Origin: an uncultured Clostridia bacterium
GTDB taxonomy: Bacteria; Bacillota; Clostridia; TANB77; CAG-508
Assembly: GCA_934169725.1 (NCBI GenBank)
Contig: CAKPOF010000007.1
Coordinates: forward strand, 1-52,440
Length of the DNA: 52,440 bases
Direction of reading: 5' to 3'
Part shown: positions 16,841-25,911 of the stretch, in pieces
Numbering within the stretch: the first letter of the stretch is position 1
Layout of the letters: each line of letters starts with the position of its first letter
Program-made: the position numbers and the translations under genes
Notes under the pieces: generated by a model
Told to the model about the DNA's origin: nothing
The model's database searches: none
What the model saw: the letters and a program-made list of their open reading frames with translations, nothing else

Positions 16841-16916
16841 TGGAGCCAATAAGCAGAATCGAACTGCTGACCTACGGGTTACGAATCCGTTGCTCTACCA
16901 ACTGAGCTATATTGGC
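16841..16916 (-). tRNA. tRNA-Thr (anticodon CGT)
   Basis: The minus strand folds as a complete 76-base cloverleaf with encoded CCA. The acceptor is GCCAATA/TATTGGC, the D arm GCTC/GAGC with AGTTGGTA, and the T arm AGCAG/CTGCT with TTCGATT. The anticodon loop is TTCGTAA, so the anticodon is CGU, reading the threonine codon ACG. The pair next to the anticodon loop is A31-C39, a mismatch in an otherwise perfect fold. The gene is single and lies 57 bases after the glucosaminidase gene. Its 3' end faces the island, although I see no repeated 3' end that would mark an integration site. Confidence 0.95.
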
Positions 16917-16924
16917 ATTTTATC

Positions 16925-16968
16925 TAGTAATTCTAACAACTATCTCAATTTAGTTGTTAGAATTACTA
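16925..16968 (-). terminator. hairpin between the glucosaminidase gene and tRNA-Thr
   Basis: A perfect 18-bp inverted repeat (16925-16942 and 16951-16968) has an 8-base loop and starts four bases past the upstream stop codon. The T run after it is short, so termination may be incomplete. Confidence 0.65.
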
Positions 16969-16972
16969 TTTA

Positions 16973-18055
16973 TTATTCTGATACATTTTGTGGCATATTT
17001 TCATATAATGGAACAATAAAATTTAAACTTGTTTCCTTTGTATTAGAAGTTTCATATATTTTCATCATATTACTTGCTTCTGATTTTGGAGCTAATAGAT
17101 TTTGCATATATTGATTTGAATATAAACTATTATCTTTATTTACTATATCAAATTTTTGTAAATATAATGTATTTTGGCCTTTATCTATATACCCTTTTTT
17201 CACAAAGTCAATTCCACCTATAAGTGCCTTTTCTAATGAATTCCAATTTTGTTCATATGCATATTCAGCAGCATTTTTTAATATTTCTTCCTGTGAATTG
17301 CCTTTTGCATTTATATTAAATGCATTAAATATAACCTCATTGTTATACTCATATCCTTTTGATAATGCTGTACCTTTTTTTCCCTGTTCCTGTATTAACC
17401 TTGATGCTATAAAATATGGATCAAAATTGGCATTTTTTCCTGCTTCTATTAAAGCTTCTGAAATAGAGTCTCCTTCTAAAAAAGAGTCTTTTGTTATTTC
17501 TTCAATTCCTAGTTTAGTTTGTGCATTTTCTACATATTTCAGTTCTTCAAACTCAAATATATTTTCATTATTCAATATATTTCGTGGATCCATTTGATTT
17601 TTTATTGCTTTATCAGATGCACATAACCATGTTCCATTATCATACTTTTTGTCACCATCTATCTCACATTTCCAATCTTCTGGATATTTTGTTGAATCAG
17701 GTATTAAATTCAACGGATAAACTCTATCATCTGAATGTCCTTCATTTGCTATAACATCATTCCAATCTAATCTAGTATAAAATAATGTAAAAGTCCAATT
17801 TGGATGTTCTTTTATTAAATTATCTATTAATTCTTTATATCCAGGATACTTGCTTTCTTTTAAATTTTTGCCATCATATTGTACATATTTTTGTTTTTGA
17901 TTCTTTTTTATAATGTTAAAAATTGCTACCACAATTATTATAAATATTATTAAAAATATAAATATTATTTTTACTTTTTTAGGTATTTTTTTTATTGTTT
18001 CTTTTCCTGCACACAATAAATTTATAGCTTTTTCTTTCAAATTATACCTTTTCAT
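16973..18055 (-). CDS. membrane-anchored glucosaminidase-domain cell-wall hydrolase
   Basis: The N-terminus is basic and is followed by one transmembrane segment (about residues 27-50, KVKIIFIFLIIFIIIVVAIF). The outer part starts with IDNLIKEHPNWTFTLFYTRLDW, common in clostridial surface glucosaminidases. It continues into a LytD/GH73-like domain with FDPYFIASRLIQEQGKKGTA, where the glutamate in IQEQG is the likely general acid, and NEVIFNAFNINAKGN. It should cut N-acetylglucosaminyl bonds in peptidoglycan. The start lies only three bases after the stop of the surface-protein gene and has no clear ribosome binding site, so translation is probably coupled. Confidence 0.8.
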   Translation of the reverse strand: MKRYNLKEKAINLLCAGKETIKKIPKKVKIIFIFLIIFIIIVVAIFNIIKKNQKQKYVQYDGKNLKESKYPGYKELIDNLIKEHPNWTFTLFYTRLDWNDVIANEGHSDDRVYPLNLIPDSTKYPEDWKCEIDGDKKYDNGTWLCASDKAIKNQMDPRNILNNENIFEFEELKYVENAQTKLGIEEITKDSFLEGDSISEALIEAGKNANFDPYFIASRLIQEQGKKGTALSKGYEYNNEVIFNAFNINAKGNSQEEILKNAAEYAYEQNWNSLEKALIGGIDFVKKGYIDKGQNTLYLQKFDIVNKDNSLYSNQYMQNLLAPKSEASNMMKIYETSNTKETSLNFIVPLYENMPQNVSE

Positions 18056-18057
18056 TT

Positions 18058-19446
18058 TTATTTAAATCTTTTTCCTTTTCTTTTTCCTATCTTTATTTTT
18101 GGTTCTTCAAAAGTATTGTTCTCATCTTCTTTGTTATCTATATTATATCCACTTAAAAATTCTTTTTTAGCTCTTTCTTTTTCTTCTAATTCTTTATTTA
18201 CTATTGCTTCTTCATTTTTTTCTTCTTTTGATTCATTAAATAAATCTTTATTTTCATTATTTATATAATATTGACTATTATCTAAATCTTCATTTTCATC
18301 TTCATTTAATCCTGCAAATGGAAGTCCTGAAAATTCTTCTGCATATGCTTGTCCTCTTCTTTTTTTAATAATAACTACTATTACAATAATAACTATTATT
18401 ACTCCTATTCCACCAGCTATTAACATCATTTTTTCATTTTCATTGTTTTGTTCATTATCATCTTCTTGTTGTAACGCATTTTCATCTACTAATACTTTTT
18501 TCACTGTAATTTGATATGTTGCTATATTTTCTCCTTTTGCATCCTCAACTAATAAAGTTATTATATTATCTCCTTCTTTTAAGTCTTGATTACCTATTAT
18601 TTCAACATTATAATTAGGATCTGTTGCTATTGCTTGTATATCTAAAGCTTTATCTTCACCAGTATATTGTACTGTATATTCATATGTATCAGTTGCAAAT
18701 TTTGGTGTTAGTTCTAAGTCATTAACTCGAATATTAGATAAACCTTTTTTAACTTCATCTGTTGATGTCTCTGTTGTATTTTCAGTACTTCCTTCTCTTG
18801 TTATATTTATTTTATATGTTTTAGAAGTTCCATCTTCTGCTGTAACAACTACACTTACTTCATTTTCTCCTATTTGCAAACTTTTATTTCCTGTTCCTGT
18901 CACGTTTGCATTAGAATTTACAGGTGTAGCATATACTTCTACACTTTCAATATTTTCTGGAACTGTTGTGCTATATGTTGTTTTGTTCTGATCAAATCCT
19001 GAAAAATCATTTGGTTTAATTCCTAAATTTTTTAAATTTGCATTTGAAGATGTAGTCTTACTATCATTATCTGTTGTACTTCCCAAAACTTTAATTGTTC
19101 CAGCTGTTGCTCCAGTATATTTTTGTGAAGTTGATGTTTCTGTCATTTCACTTGCTGTAGCTGTTATTTTAACATTTCCACTTCCTGTTATTTTAGCAGT
19201 TACAGTTGTAGAACCATTAATATTAACACTATTCTGAGATAATGTTGCATTTCCTGATACACTCAAAGTTGCCTTTCCTTTTACTCCATTTCCAGAAACA
19301 GTAACATTTATAGTATCTCCAATGTTAGCTGTTGATTTTGAAAATGAAATTATTAATCCTGCTGCTTCTGCTTTTGGTGACATTGATAATAATAATACAG
19401 TTATAAATATTATTGTATATATTACTTTTTTTATTTTTATATTCAT
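18058..19446 (-). CDS. surface protein with cadherin-like beta-sandwich domains and a C-terminal membrane anchor
   Basis: A signal peptide (KKVIYTIIFITVLLLSMSPK, cleavage likely after AEA) leads into a beta-rich domain (about residues 29-120, NIGDTINVTVSGNG). Two cadherin-like repeats of the PF12733 type follow, one at about 135-215 (LKNLGIKPNDFSGFDQNKTT ... TYKINITREG) and one at about 235-315 (LSNIRVNDLELTPKFATDTY ... ATYQITVKK). An acidic linker, one transmembrane helix (near residues 340-362) and a cytoplasmic tail of about 100 residues complete it. Function is unknown; adhesion or wall organisation fits. It is directly upstream of the glucosaminidase. Confidence 0.8.
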   Translation of the reverse strand: MNIKIKKVIYTIIFITVLLLSMSPKAEAAGLIISFSKSTANIGDTINVTVSGNGVKGKATLSVSGNATLSQNSVNINGSTTVTAKITGSGNVKITATASEMTETSTSQKYTGATAGTIKVLGSTTDNDSKTTSSNANLKNLGIKPNDFSGFDQNKTTYSTTVPENIESVEVYATPVNSNANVTGTGNKSLQIGENEVSVVVTAEDGTSKTYKINITREGSTENTTETSTDEVKKGLSNIRVNDLELTPKFATDTYEYTVQYTGEDKALDIQAIATDPNYNVEIIGNQDLKEGDNIITLLVEDAKGENIATYQITVKKVLVDENALQQEDDNEQNNENEKMMLIAGGIGVIIVIIVIVVIIKKRRGQAYAEEFSGLPFAGLNEDENEDLDNSQYYINNENKDLFNESKEEKNEEAIVNKELEEKERAKKEFLSGYNIDNKEDENNTFEEPKIKIGKRKGKRFK

Positions 19447-19479
19447 AATTTCCTCCTGGCTATTATTTATTTTTTTATT

Positions 19480-20731
19480 TTAAAATAGTCTAAGTATATC
19501 ATTATAAGATACATATATTGACAATGCTATTAATATCGAAAAACCAATTAATTGTATATTTATTTCATTTTCTTGTTTCATAGGTTTTCTTCTTATTGCT
19601 TCTATTATCAATATTAATATTTTACCTCCATCTAATGCAGGTATCGGTAATAAATTTGTAACACCTAAAGAAATTGATATTAAAGCCATCATAGATACAA
19701 ATTCTCTTATTCCACTTGTTTTTGATACTACTTCACCTATTCCTATTGGTCCTACCATTTGATCTACTCCAACTCTTCCTGTAAATAATTGTTTAACATT
19801 ATCTGCTATTGAAAAAATAAAATTTTTTGTTTCTATGCTTCCATAAATAATTCTATTTTTTATATTATCAGGTGCTTTTTTCATATTTACTCCTAAATAA
19901 TATTTAGAAACATTATCTGGAGTTATTTCCTTTTTAATTTCTTCTTTTCCTCTTTGAATTGTTAAAGTAAATGTGTTTATCTGATTTTCCTTTAAAATAC
20001 TTAATACTTGATTGGTATCTTTATTTGTGTCTTCTCCATTTATTTTTATTATTACATCATTTGCTTGTATTCCTTGTTTATCACTACTGCTATTTTTGTC
20101 AACTCCAATTACTTTGCATTTTTCATCTAAATACATTCCTGTAACTTTAGTTTTCACTTCTGTCGGTTTAATATCAATATTTAATATTTCGCCATTTCTT
20201 TCAATTTTTATTGATACAGTCTCTTTATTTATATTAGACATTATCTTATCTAAATCATACTTATTTTTTACGCTATTACCATCTATTTCTAAAATCTTAT
20301 CTCCACTTTGAATTCCTGCTTCTTCAGCAGCATATCCAGGAATTATTGAATCTACTTCATTTGATATATATGTTCCCGATGTATATATAAGTATAAAATA
20401 TACTATTATAGCAAATATAATATTTACAATTGCTCCTGCGGCACATATTAATATTCTTTTTGGTATTGAAGCCTTAGAAAAAGAACCTTTATTTTCTGAT
20501 CTTTCTTCTTCCCCTTCCATACTAACATATCCACCGTAATGGAATTGCTCTTAAAGAATATTTTGTTTCTTTTCCTTGTTTCTTCCATATTCCTGGCCCA
20601 AATCCAATTGAAAATTCATTTACTTTTACTTTACAAAGTTTGGCCATCAAAAAATGACCAAGTTCATGTATAAATATTAAAAAGCCTAATAATACAATTA
20701 TTTTTATAGCTGACAAGATAATTGTTACCAA
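19480..20731 (-). CDS. rseP: RseP/RasP-type site-2 intramembrane metalloprotease, split by a +1 frameshift at CGG
   Basis: This M50 zinc protease cuts anti-sigma factors and remnant signal peptides in the membrane. The first frame has the HELGH zinc site at residues 22-26 and FSIGFGPGIW, and runs into RAIPL then CGG TGG ATA TGT TAG. The second frame continues with GGYVSMEGEEERS, the PDZ domain and NLLPIPALDGGKI, the third-helix zinc ligand motif. Skipping one C (plus position 20536) restores P-L-G-G-Y-V and a 416-residue protein, the family length. The start is TTG, eight bases after GGAGG. The neighbours cdsA and uppS follow the usual Firmicutes order. Confidence 0.9.
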
Positions 20732-20742
20732 TTTTTTCCTCC

Positions 20743-21546
20743 TTACACAAACATAAATATTACATATGCAAATGGTGCTAAAAATATTAAACTATCAATT
20801 CTATCTAACATTCCACCATGTCCCGGTATTAGATTACTATAATCTTTTATATCTACATATCTTTTTATTGTTGATGCTGAAAAATCTCCTATTTGTCCTA
20901 ATATACTTAAGATTACTCCAATAATTGTTATCGTTAAATATTCATAATTCATTCCCCAAAAATTATTTGCTGCATATGTATAAATTAGCATCAATATTGT
21001 TCCACCTATTGTTCCACCTATACATCCTTCAATTGATTTTTTAGGGCTAATTTTACTAAATTTATGTTTCCCAAAATGTTTTCCAATTATATATGCAAAA
21101 ATATCTGTTCCCCACGCTGCTAATATTGCATACCATATTAATATATTTCCATTTTCCATTCCATTTATTTTTGCTAAAAACATTATCAAAAATACAACAT
21201 ATAATATCCCAACTAGTGTATATGCTATATCTTTAAAGTTTGTTTTCATTTCACTTATTATAACATGCAAAAATAATATTAAAAATAACACAGGTATTAC
21301 TAAAGTATAACATATTGATATATATTCTTCGGGTATTAAATGTATACATGCAATACTGAGACAACTAAGATATCCAATCCATTTTACTGGTTTAGATATT
21401 TTTGATACTGCATTAAAATATTCACTCATTGCTAATATGGCAATAATTGCCATTGCAATATCTACGACAAATTTATTTCCTATTATAAATATTATTAATA
21501 CTAATGGAAAACCTAGTAATCCTGATGTTAATCTTTTTATATCCAT
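20743..21546 (-). CDS. cdsA: phosphatidate cytidylyltransferase
   Basis: CdsA makes CDP-diacylglycerol from phosphatidate and CTP at the membrane. The 267-residue protein has about eight hydrophobic segments and the family signature near the C-terminus (KRYVDIKDYSNLIPGHGGML, then DRIDSL). It also has the conserved stretch AAWGTDIFAYIIGKHFGKHK. It sits 18 bases after uppS and 11 bases before rseP, in an envelope-lipid operon. Confidence 0.95.
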   Translation of the reverse strand: MDIKRLTSGLLGFPLVLIIFIIGNKFVVDIAMAIIAILAMSEYFNAVSKISKPVKWIGYLSCLSIACIHLIPEEYISICYTLVIPVLFLILFLHVIISEMKTNFKDIAYTLVGILYVVFLIMFLAKINGMENGNILIWYAILAAWGTDIFAYIIGKHFGKHKFSKISPKKSIEGCIGGTIGGTILMLIYTYAANNFWGMNYEYLTITIIGVILSILGQIGDFSASTIKRYVDIKDYSNLIPGHGGMLDRIDSLIFLAPFAYVIFMFV

Positions 21547-21564
21547 AATTACTCCTCTTCTTTA

Positions 21565-22275
21565 TTAATTTGCTCCAAACTTTCTAGTTCTCTTTTCATA
21601 AATACTTATTGCATCATCTAAATCTTGTTCATTAAAATCTGGCCAATTTTTATCAAAAAATAAAAATTCGCTATAAACTAACTGCCATGGTAAAAAATTA
21701 CTTAATCTTAATTCTCCACTTGTTCTTATCATTAAATCCGGATCTGGTTGATTTGCTGTATATAAATTATTTGATACCATTTCCTCTGATATGTCTTCAA
21801 CTTTAATTTTTTCTTCTTTTATGTCTGTTGCTATTTTTTTAATTGCATGTATTATTTCATCTCTACCACCATAATTTAATGCAATGTTAAAAGTTGTTCC
21901 CGTATTTTTTTCTGTTCTTTTCATACATTTTTTTATACTTTCTTGCATTTTTGATGATAAACCTGATATATTTCCTATAATTTGTACTTTTATATTTTCT
22001 GTATCTGCTCTTTTAGAATAGTCATCTAAATATGTTTGGAAAAGCAGCATTAATGCTTTTACTTCTTCTTCTGCCCTTTTCCAATTTTCAGTAGAAAATG
22101 CATATACCGTAATATACTCTAATCCTATTTTATTAGCATGTCTTACAACCTTTTCTAATGTTTTTGCACCTTCTTTATGTCCATAACTTGTTGACTTTCC
22201 TTTTGCTTTTGCCCATCTTCTATTTCCATCCATTATAATTGCAATATGTCTAGGCATGTATTCTTTATTAAACAT
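21565..22275 (-). CDS. uppS: undecaprenyl diphosphate synthase
   Basis: This cis-prenyltransferase builds the C55 lipid carrier used for peptidoglycan. The pyrophosphate-binding motif HIAIIMDGNRRWAK holds the catalytic Asp. TVYAFSTENWKR and the C-terminal RTSGELRLSNFLPWQ and EFLFFDKNWPDF signatures are all present. The length of 236 residues is typical. GGGAG precedes the start. It is followed by cdsA and preceded by ispA, which would supply the C15 allylic primer. Confidence 0.96.
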   Translation of the reverse strand: MFNKEYMPRHIAIIMDGNRRWAKAKGKSTSYGHKEGAKTLEKVVRHANKIGLEYITVYAFSTENWKRAEEEVKALMLLFQTYLDDYSKRADTENIKVQIIGNISGLSSKMQESIKKCMKRTEKNTGTTFNIALNYGGRDEIIHAIKKIATDIKEEKIKVEDISEEMVSNNLYTANQPDPDLMIRTSGELRLSNFLPWQLVYSEFLFFDKNWPDFNEQDLDDAISIYEKRTRKFGAN

Positions 22276-22290
22276 TTTATGCTCTCCCTC

Positions 22291-23178
22291 TTATTTATTA
22301 CGTTTTTGTATGTATACAGCTAAATTTCTTAAAAAATCAGCTTTATTATCATATTTATTTAATTCTTCTATTGCTTCTTTAGTTATTTTATCCAAGATTT
22401 CCTTTGACTTTTCTAATCCATATTTAGAAACATATGTACACTTTTCTAAATTCTTATCATTTCCGACAGGTTTTCCTAATATTTCTTCATTTCCTTCTTC
22501 TGATAATATATCATCTTTTATTTGAAATGCTAATCCTATCTTTTCTGCATACATTGTAAGTCTATCTAAGTCTTCATCTTTTGCATCTGCTAATATTGCT
22601 CCCATTCTAACAGCTAATTTCAGTAATGCACCTGTTTTATTGTTATGAATATATTCTAAATACTCTCCTGAAATATCTTTACCTTCAAATTCTGTATCAA
22701 CATATTCTCCAATAATCATTCTATTTACAGACTCTGAAAATTCCTTAAACACTTTTAATTTTTTATTTATGTCTATTTCATTTGAATTTTCTAATTCATT
22801 ACTAATAACTATATATGCTTTATTTAATAATGCATCACCTGCTAATATTGCTGTAGCTTCATTAAATTTTTTATGATTTGTTGGTTTTCCATGTCTAAAA
22901 TCATCATTGTCTATTCCAGGTAAATCATCATGAATTAAAGAAAAATTATGTATCATTTCTAAAGCCATTGCAAACGTCATACATTTTTCTATATCTTGTT
23001 TAAACAATTTATATGTTGCAATAACCAAAATTGGTCTTAATCTTTTTCCTCCAGCCATCAAACTATATTCTACAGAATCATTTAATATCTCTTCAGGACA
23101 TTTACCTTTATTTAAATATTTTAATAATTCCTCATTTACTTTTTCTTGATATTGTTTTAACTCTTCTTTAAATTCCAT
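22291..23178 (-). CDS. ispA: trans-prenyl diphosphate synthase, farnesyl/geranyl type
   Basis: This enzyme condenses isopentenyl units into farnesyl diphosphate. The first aspartate-rich motif is DDLPGIDNDD, preceded by EMIHNFSLIH. The second is FQIKDDILS. Near the N-terminus lies GGKRLRPILV. The length of 295 residues fits the bacterial farnesyl diphosphate synthase group. It lies 15 bases upstream of uppS, which uses its product. Confidence 0.92.
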   Translation of the reverse strand: MEFKEELKQYQEKVNEELLKYLNKGKCPEEILNDSVEYSLMAGGKRLRPILVIATYKLFKQDIEKCMTFAMALEMIHNFSLIHDDLPGIDNDDFRHGKPTNHKKFNEATAILAGDALLNKAYIVISNELENSNEIDINKKLKVFKEFSESVNRMIIGEYVDTEFEGKDISGEYLEYIHNNKTGALLKLAVRMGAILADAKDEDLDRLTMYAEKIGLAFQIKDDILSEEGNEEILGKPVGNDKNLEKCTYVSKYGLEKSKEILDKITKEAIEELNKYDNKADFLRNLAVYIQKRNK

Positions 23179-23196
23179 ATTTTAACATTCCTTTTA

Positions 23197-23745
23197 CTAT
23201 ACTGACATAATTTCTTGTTCTTTTTTCTCTAATACTTTATCAATTTTTTCTATGTTTTTATCTGTTATTTTTTGAATATCATTTTCTGATTTTTTCAATT
23301 CATCTTCTGTTATATTTCCTTCTTTTTGTTCTGCTTTTGATTTTTCAATCCCATCTCTTCTAACAGCTCTTACAGCTATTTTAGCCTCTTCTGCCATTTT
23401 CTTTACTTCTTTTACAAGTTCTTTTCTTCTCTCTTCATTTAATTCAGGAAAAGCTAGTCTTATTACTTTTCCATCATTATTAGGATTAATTCCTATATCT
23501 GAAGCTAATATTGCTTTTTCTATTTCTTTTAAAATACTAACATCCCAAGGTTGTATAACTATTAAACGCGCTTCAGGCACTGATACACCAGCTACTTGAT
23601 TAATTGGTGTTGGTGTACCATAATAGTCTATTTTAACCTTATTTAATATTGCTGGGTTTGCTCTTCCAGCTCTTACTTCTGATAATTTTTCTGCTAAATT
23701 ATCAATTACTTTTTCCATTCTTTCTTCTAAATCTGTATAATCCAT
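23197..23745 (-). CDS. frr: ribosome recycling factor
   Basis: RRF splits post-termination ribosomes with EF-G. The 182-residue protein has the typical start MEKVIDNLAEKLSEVRAGRA, the NKVKIDYYGTPTPINQVAGV stretch and the C-terminal coiled region ending IDKVLEKKEQEIM. It follows pyrH, the usual order pyrH-frr-(ispA)-uppS-cdsA in Firmicutes. Confidence 0.97.
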   Translation of the reverse strand: MDYTDLEERMEKVIDNLAEKLSEVRAGRANPAILNKVKIDYYGTPTPINQVAGVSVPEARLIVIQPWDVSILKEIEKAILASDIGINPNNDGKVIRLAFPELNEERRKELVKEVKKMAEEAKIAVRAVRRDGIEKSKAEQKEGNITEDELKKSENDIQKITDKNIEKIDKVLEKKEQEIMSV

Positions 23746-23780
23746 AATTTATTCTCCTTTATATTTATAAATTTATTTTA

Positions 23781-24497
23781 TTATGAAACAATTGTCCCTA
23801 TTTTTTCACCTTTTACTGCTCTCACAATATTTTCCGGATCAGATATTCCAAATACTAATAATGGAATATTATTATCTCTACACATTGCAGTTGCAGTTGA
23901 ATCCATAACTTTTAAATCTTTATTTAAAACATCTAAATATGAAATTTCTTCAAATTTAATAGCATCTGGTTCAATCTTTGGATCTGCAGAATAAACTGCA
24001 TCTATAGCTTTTCCTAATAAAATTATATCTGCTTTTATTTCTGTAGCTCTTAACACAGCTGCTGTATCTGTAGTAAAGTATGGTTGCCCTGTACCACAAG
24101 CAAAAATTACAACTCTTCCTCTATTTAAATGTTTTTCAGCTTTTCTTTGAATAAATGGCTCTGCAATTTCTCGCATTTCAATCGCAGTTTGAACTCTAGA
24201 AAATATTCCTCTTGCTTCTAAAGCATCTTGTAAAGCTAAACCATTCATAGCTGTTGCTAACATTCCCATATAGTCTGCTGTTGTTCTTTCCATTTGATGT
24301 CCATTTCTTCCTCTCCAAAAATTTCCTCCTCCAACAACTATGGCTACTTGTACTCCCATATCTACAATTTCTTTTATTTTATCACATATATTTCCAATCA
24401 CTTCAGCATTCACACCTGTTTTTTGTTCACCTGCTAAAGCTTCTCCACTTAGTTTTAATAAAACCCTTTTGTATTTTACCTCTGACAAAATTCCCAC
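23781..24497 (-). CDS. pyrH: UMP kinase
   Basis: PyrH phosphorylates UMP to UDP; bacterial forms are hexameric and of the amino acid kinase fold. Motifs are RVLLKLSGEALAGEQ, VAIVVGGGNFWRGRNG, CGTGQPYFTTDTAAVLRA and the C-terminal DPENIVRAVKGEKIGT. The first codon of the ORF is GTG at 24497, but it lies only one base after GGAGA. TTG at 24488 is better spaced from that ribosome binding site and is the more likely start. The promoter is not obvious; the upstream gap is filled by a hairpin repeat. Confidence 0.95.
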   Translation of the reverse strand: MGILSEVKYKRVLLKLSGEALAGEQKTGVNAEVIGNICDKIKEIVDMGVQVAIVVGGGNFWRGRNGHQMERTTADYMGMLATAMNGLALQDALEARGIFSRVQTAIEMREIAEPFIQRKAEKHLNRGRVVIFACGTGQPYFTTDTAAVLRATEIKADIILLGKAIDAVYSADPKIEPDAIKFEEISYLDVLNKDLKVMDSTATAMCRDNNIPLLVFGISDPENIVRAVKGEKIGTIVS

Positions 24498-24592
24498 TCT
24501 CCTTAATACAATTTAATCACAGTTATTCTATCATAGATTTTAAAAAAATACAGTAGTTTTTATATAATTTATTAATTTTTCTTAATAAAAAA

Positions 24593-24794
24593 TTACAATT
24601 CGCAGTTCAAAAAATAAATCGTTTTTAAATTTAATAATATATTGTTTTTTTCATACCTTGGTGTCGCAAACCACATATTAAAATTACTAGTATGTAGTTT
24701 GCTCCAAATCGCACTCACTAACGTTCGTTTGATCGCTTACGCGGTATTTCAAAACAATATATTATTAAATTTTTTATAAACTGTAAATTATAAT
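24593..24794. repeat. dispersed hairpin repeat, copy 2
   Basis: The core (24654-24746) reads TACCTTGGTGTCGCA, an inner hairpin (GCAAACCACATA with TATGTAGTTTGC, 24666-24702), then CGCACTCACTAACGTTCGTT to GCTTACGCGGTATTTC. The arms AAATTTAATAATATATTG and CAATATATTATTAAATTT flank it and are complementary. Weaker complementarity extends outward (CGCAGTTCAAAA with TATAAACTGTAAA). It occupies most of the tsf-pyrH gap. Confidence 0.75.
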
Positions 24795-24823
24795 AACAAA
24801 TAAGAAAAATTGAAAATTCTTTT

Positions 24824-24878
24824 GATTTTTTCTCACGCTATTTGAGTTTTCGACTAAAATGAGAAAATCTTAAATGGC
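24824..24878. repeat. second copy of the TTTGAGTTTTCGACTAAAA hairpin
   Basis: TTTGAGTTTTCGACTAAAAT and the following GAGAAAATCTTAAATGGC match 5675-5711 in all but a few positions. The arms TTTGAGTTTTC and GAAAATCTTAAA keep the hairpin. Confidence 0.65.
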
Positions 24879-24907
24879 TAGTAATTGCAACTTTTCATAT
24901 AAAAGGA

Positions 24908-24940
24908 AAAAAGAACTCTAAAAAATTTAGAATTCTTTTT
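24908..24940 (-). terminator. terminator of tsf
   Basis: AAAAAGAACTCTAAA and TTTAGAATTCTTTTT form a 15-bp stem with one mismatch. It lies 14 bases past the tsf stop codon. Confidence 0.65.
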
Positions 24941-24953
24941 ATACTTTATATTA

Positions 24954-25832
24954 TTATTTTAATTGATTCATTACTTCTTCTGCAAAATTTTCTTCTTTCT
25001 TTTCTATTCCTTCACCTTTTTCAAATCTTGCAAATTCAGCTACATCTCCGTCTTTTTGTTTTAATAATTCAGAAACTTTTAAGCTTGAATCTTTTACAAA
25101 AACTTGATCAATTAAACAAATTTCTTCATAGAATTTTCCAACTCTACCTTGTACTATTTTTTCTGCAATTTGTTCTGGTTTACCTTCATTCATTGCTTGT
25201 ACCTTTAAGATTTCCATTTCTTTGTCAACTCTTTCTTGTGGTACTTCATCTCTTTTTACAAATTCAGGTCTAGCTGCTGCTATTTGCATACATAAATCTT
25301 TAGCTAATTCTTTATCACCTTTTGTCATATTTATTAATACAGCTATTTTTCCATCACCATGGATATATTTTTCTAATAATCCTTTTGATTCAAATCTTGC
25401 AAATCTTCTTATACTTAAATTTTCACCAATTGTAGCTATTTTTCCTATTAAAGCTTCATTTACTGTTTTTCCTGCTTCAAATATAGCTTCTTGATTTAAT
25501 AATTCTTCTACATCTTTTGGATTTTTTTCAACAACTTGTTTTGCTACATTCATAACAAATGCTTTAAATTCTTCATTTTTAGCAACAAAGTCTGTTTCAG
25601 AATTTATTTCAACTATTGCTCCAACTTTTCCATCTTCTGATATATATGCTTCTACTAACCCTTCAGCTGCAACTCTTCCTGATTTTTTAGCAGCTTTTGC
25701 GATTCCTCTTTCTCTTAACAATTCAATTGCTTTTTCCATATCGCCATCTGTTTCTGTTAAAACTTTTTTGCAGTCCATCATTCCTGCACCTGTTTTTTCT
25801 CTTAATTCTTTTACTAAGCTAGCTGTTACCAT
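24954..25832 (-). CDS. tsf: elongation factor Ts
   Basis: EF-Ts exchanges GDP for GTP on EF-Tu. The 292-residue protein starts with the conserved LVKELREKTGAGMMDCKK, followed by AIELLRERGIAKAAKKSGR. The core has INSETDFVAKNEEF and later MQIAAARPEFV. The C-terminus is Glu- and Lys-rich. It follows rpsB in the classic rpsB-tsf operon, with a small hairpin in the 79-base gap. Confidence 0.97.
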   Translation of the reverse strand: MVTASLVKELREKTGAGMMDCKKVLTETDGDMEKAIELLRERGIAKAAKKSGRVAAEGLVEAYISEDGKVGAIVEINSETDFVAKNEEFKAFVMNVAKQVVEKNPKDVEELLNQEAIFEAGKTVNEALIGKIATIGENLSIRRFARFESKGLLEKYIHGDGKIAVLINMTKGDKELAKDLCMQIAAARPEFVKRDEVPQERVDKEMEILKVQAMNEGKPEQIAEKIVQGRVGKFYEEICLIDQVFVKDSSLKVSELLKQKDGDVAEFARFEKGEGIEKKEENFAEEVMNQLK

Positions 25833-25862
25833 TTATAAATTCCTCCTTTTATATATTTAAAA

Positions 25863-25887
25863 GAGTAGAGCAGAAAAGGCTCTACTC
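25863..25887 (-). terminator. hairpin between rpsB and tsf (partial terminator or attenuator)
   Basis: GAGTAGAGC (25863-25871) pairs with GCTCTACTC (25879-25887). TCTTTT follows on the minus strand. It may lower tsf expression relative to rpsB. Confidence 0.5.
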
Positions 25888-25911
25888 CTTTTTTAAATTT
25901 GAAAGTTATTT

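Noticed and set aside
16841..16916. Attachment-site duplication of the tRNA-Thr 3' end around the island
   Set aside because: I compared the last 25 bases of the tRNA with 14493-14700 and found no repeat, so integration at the tRNA is not supported by sequence.
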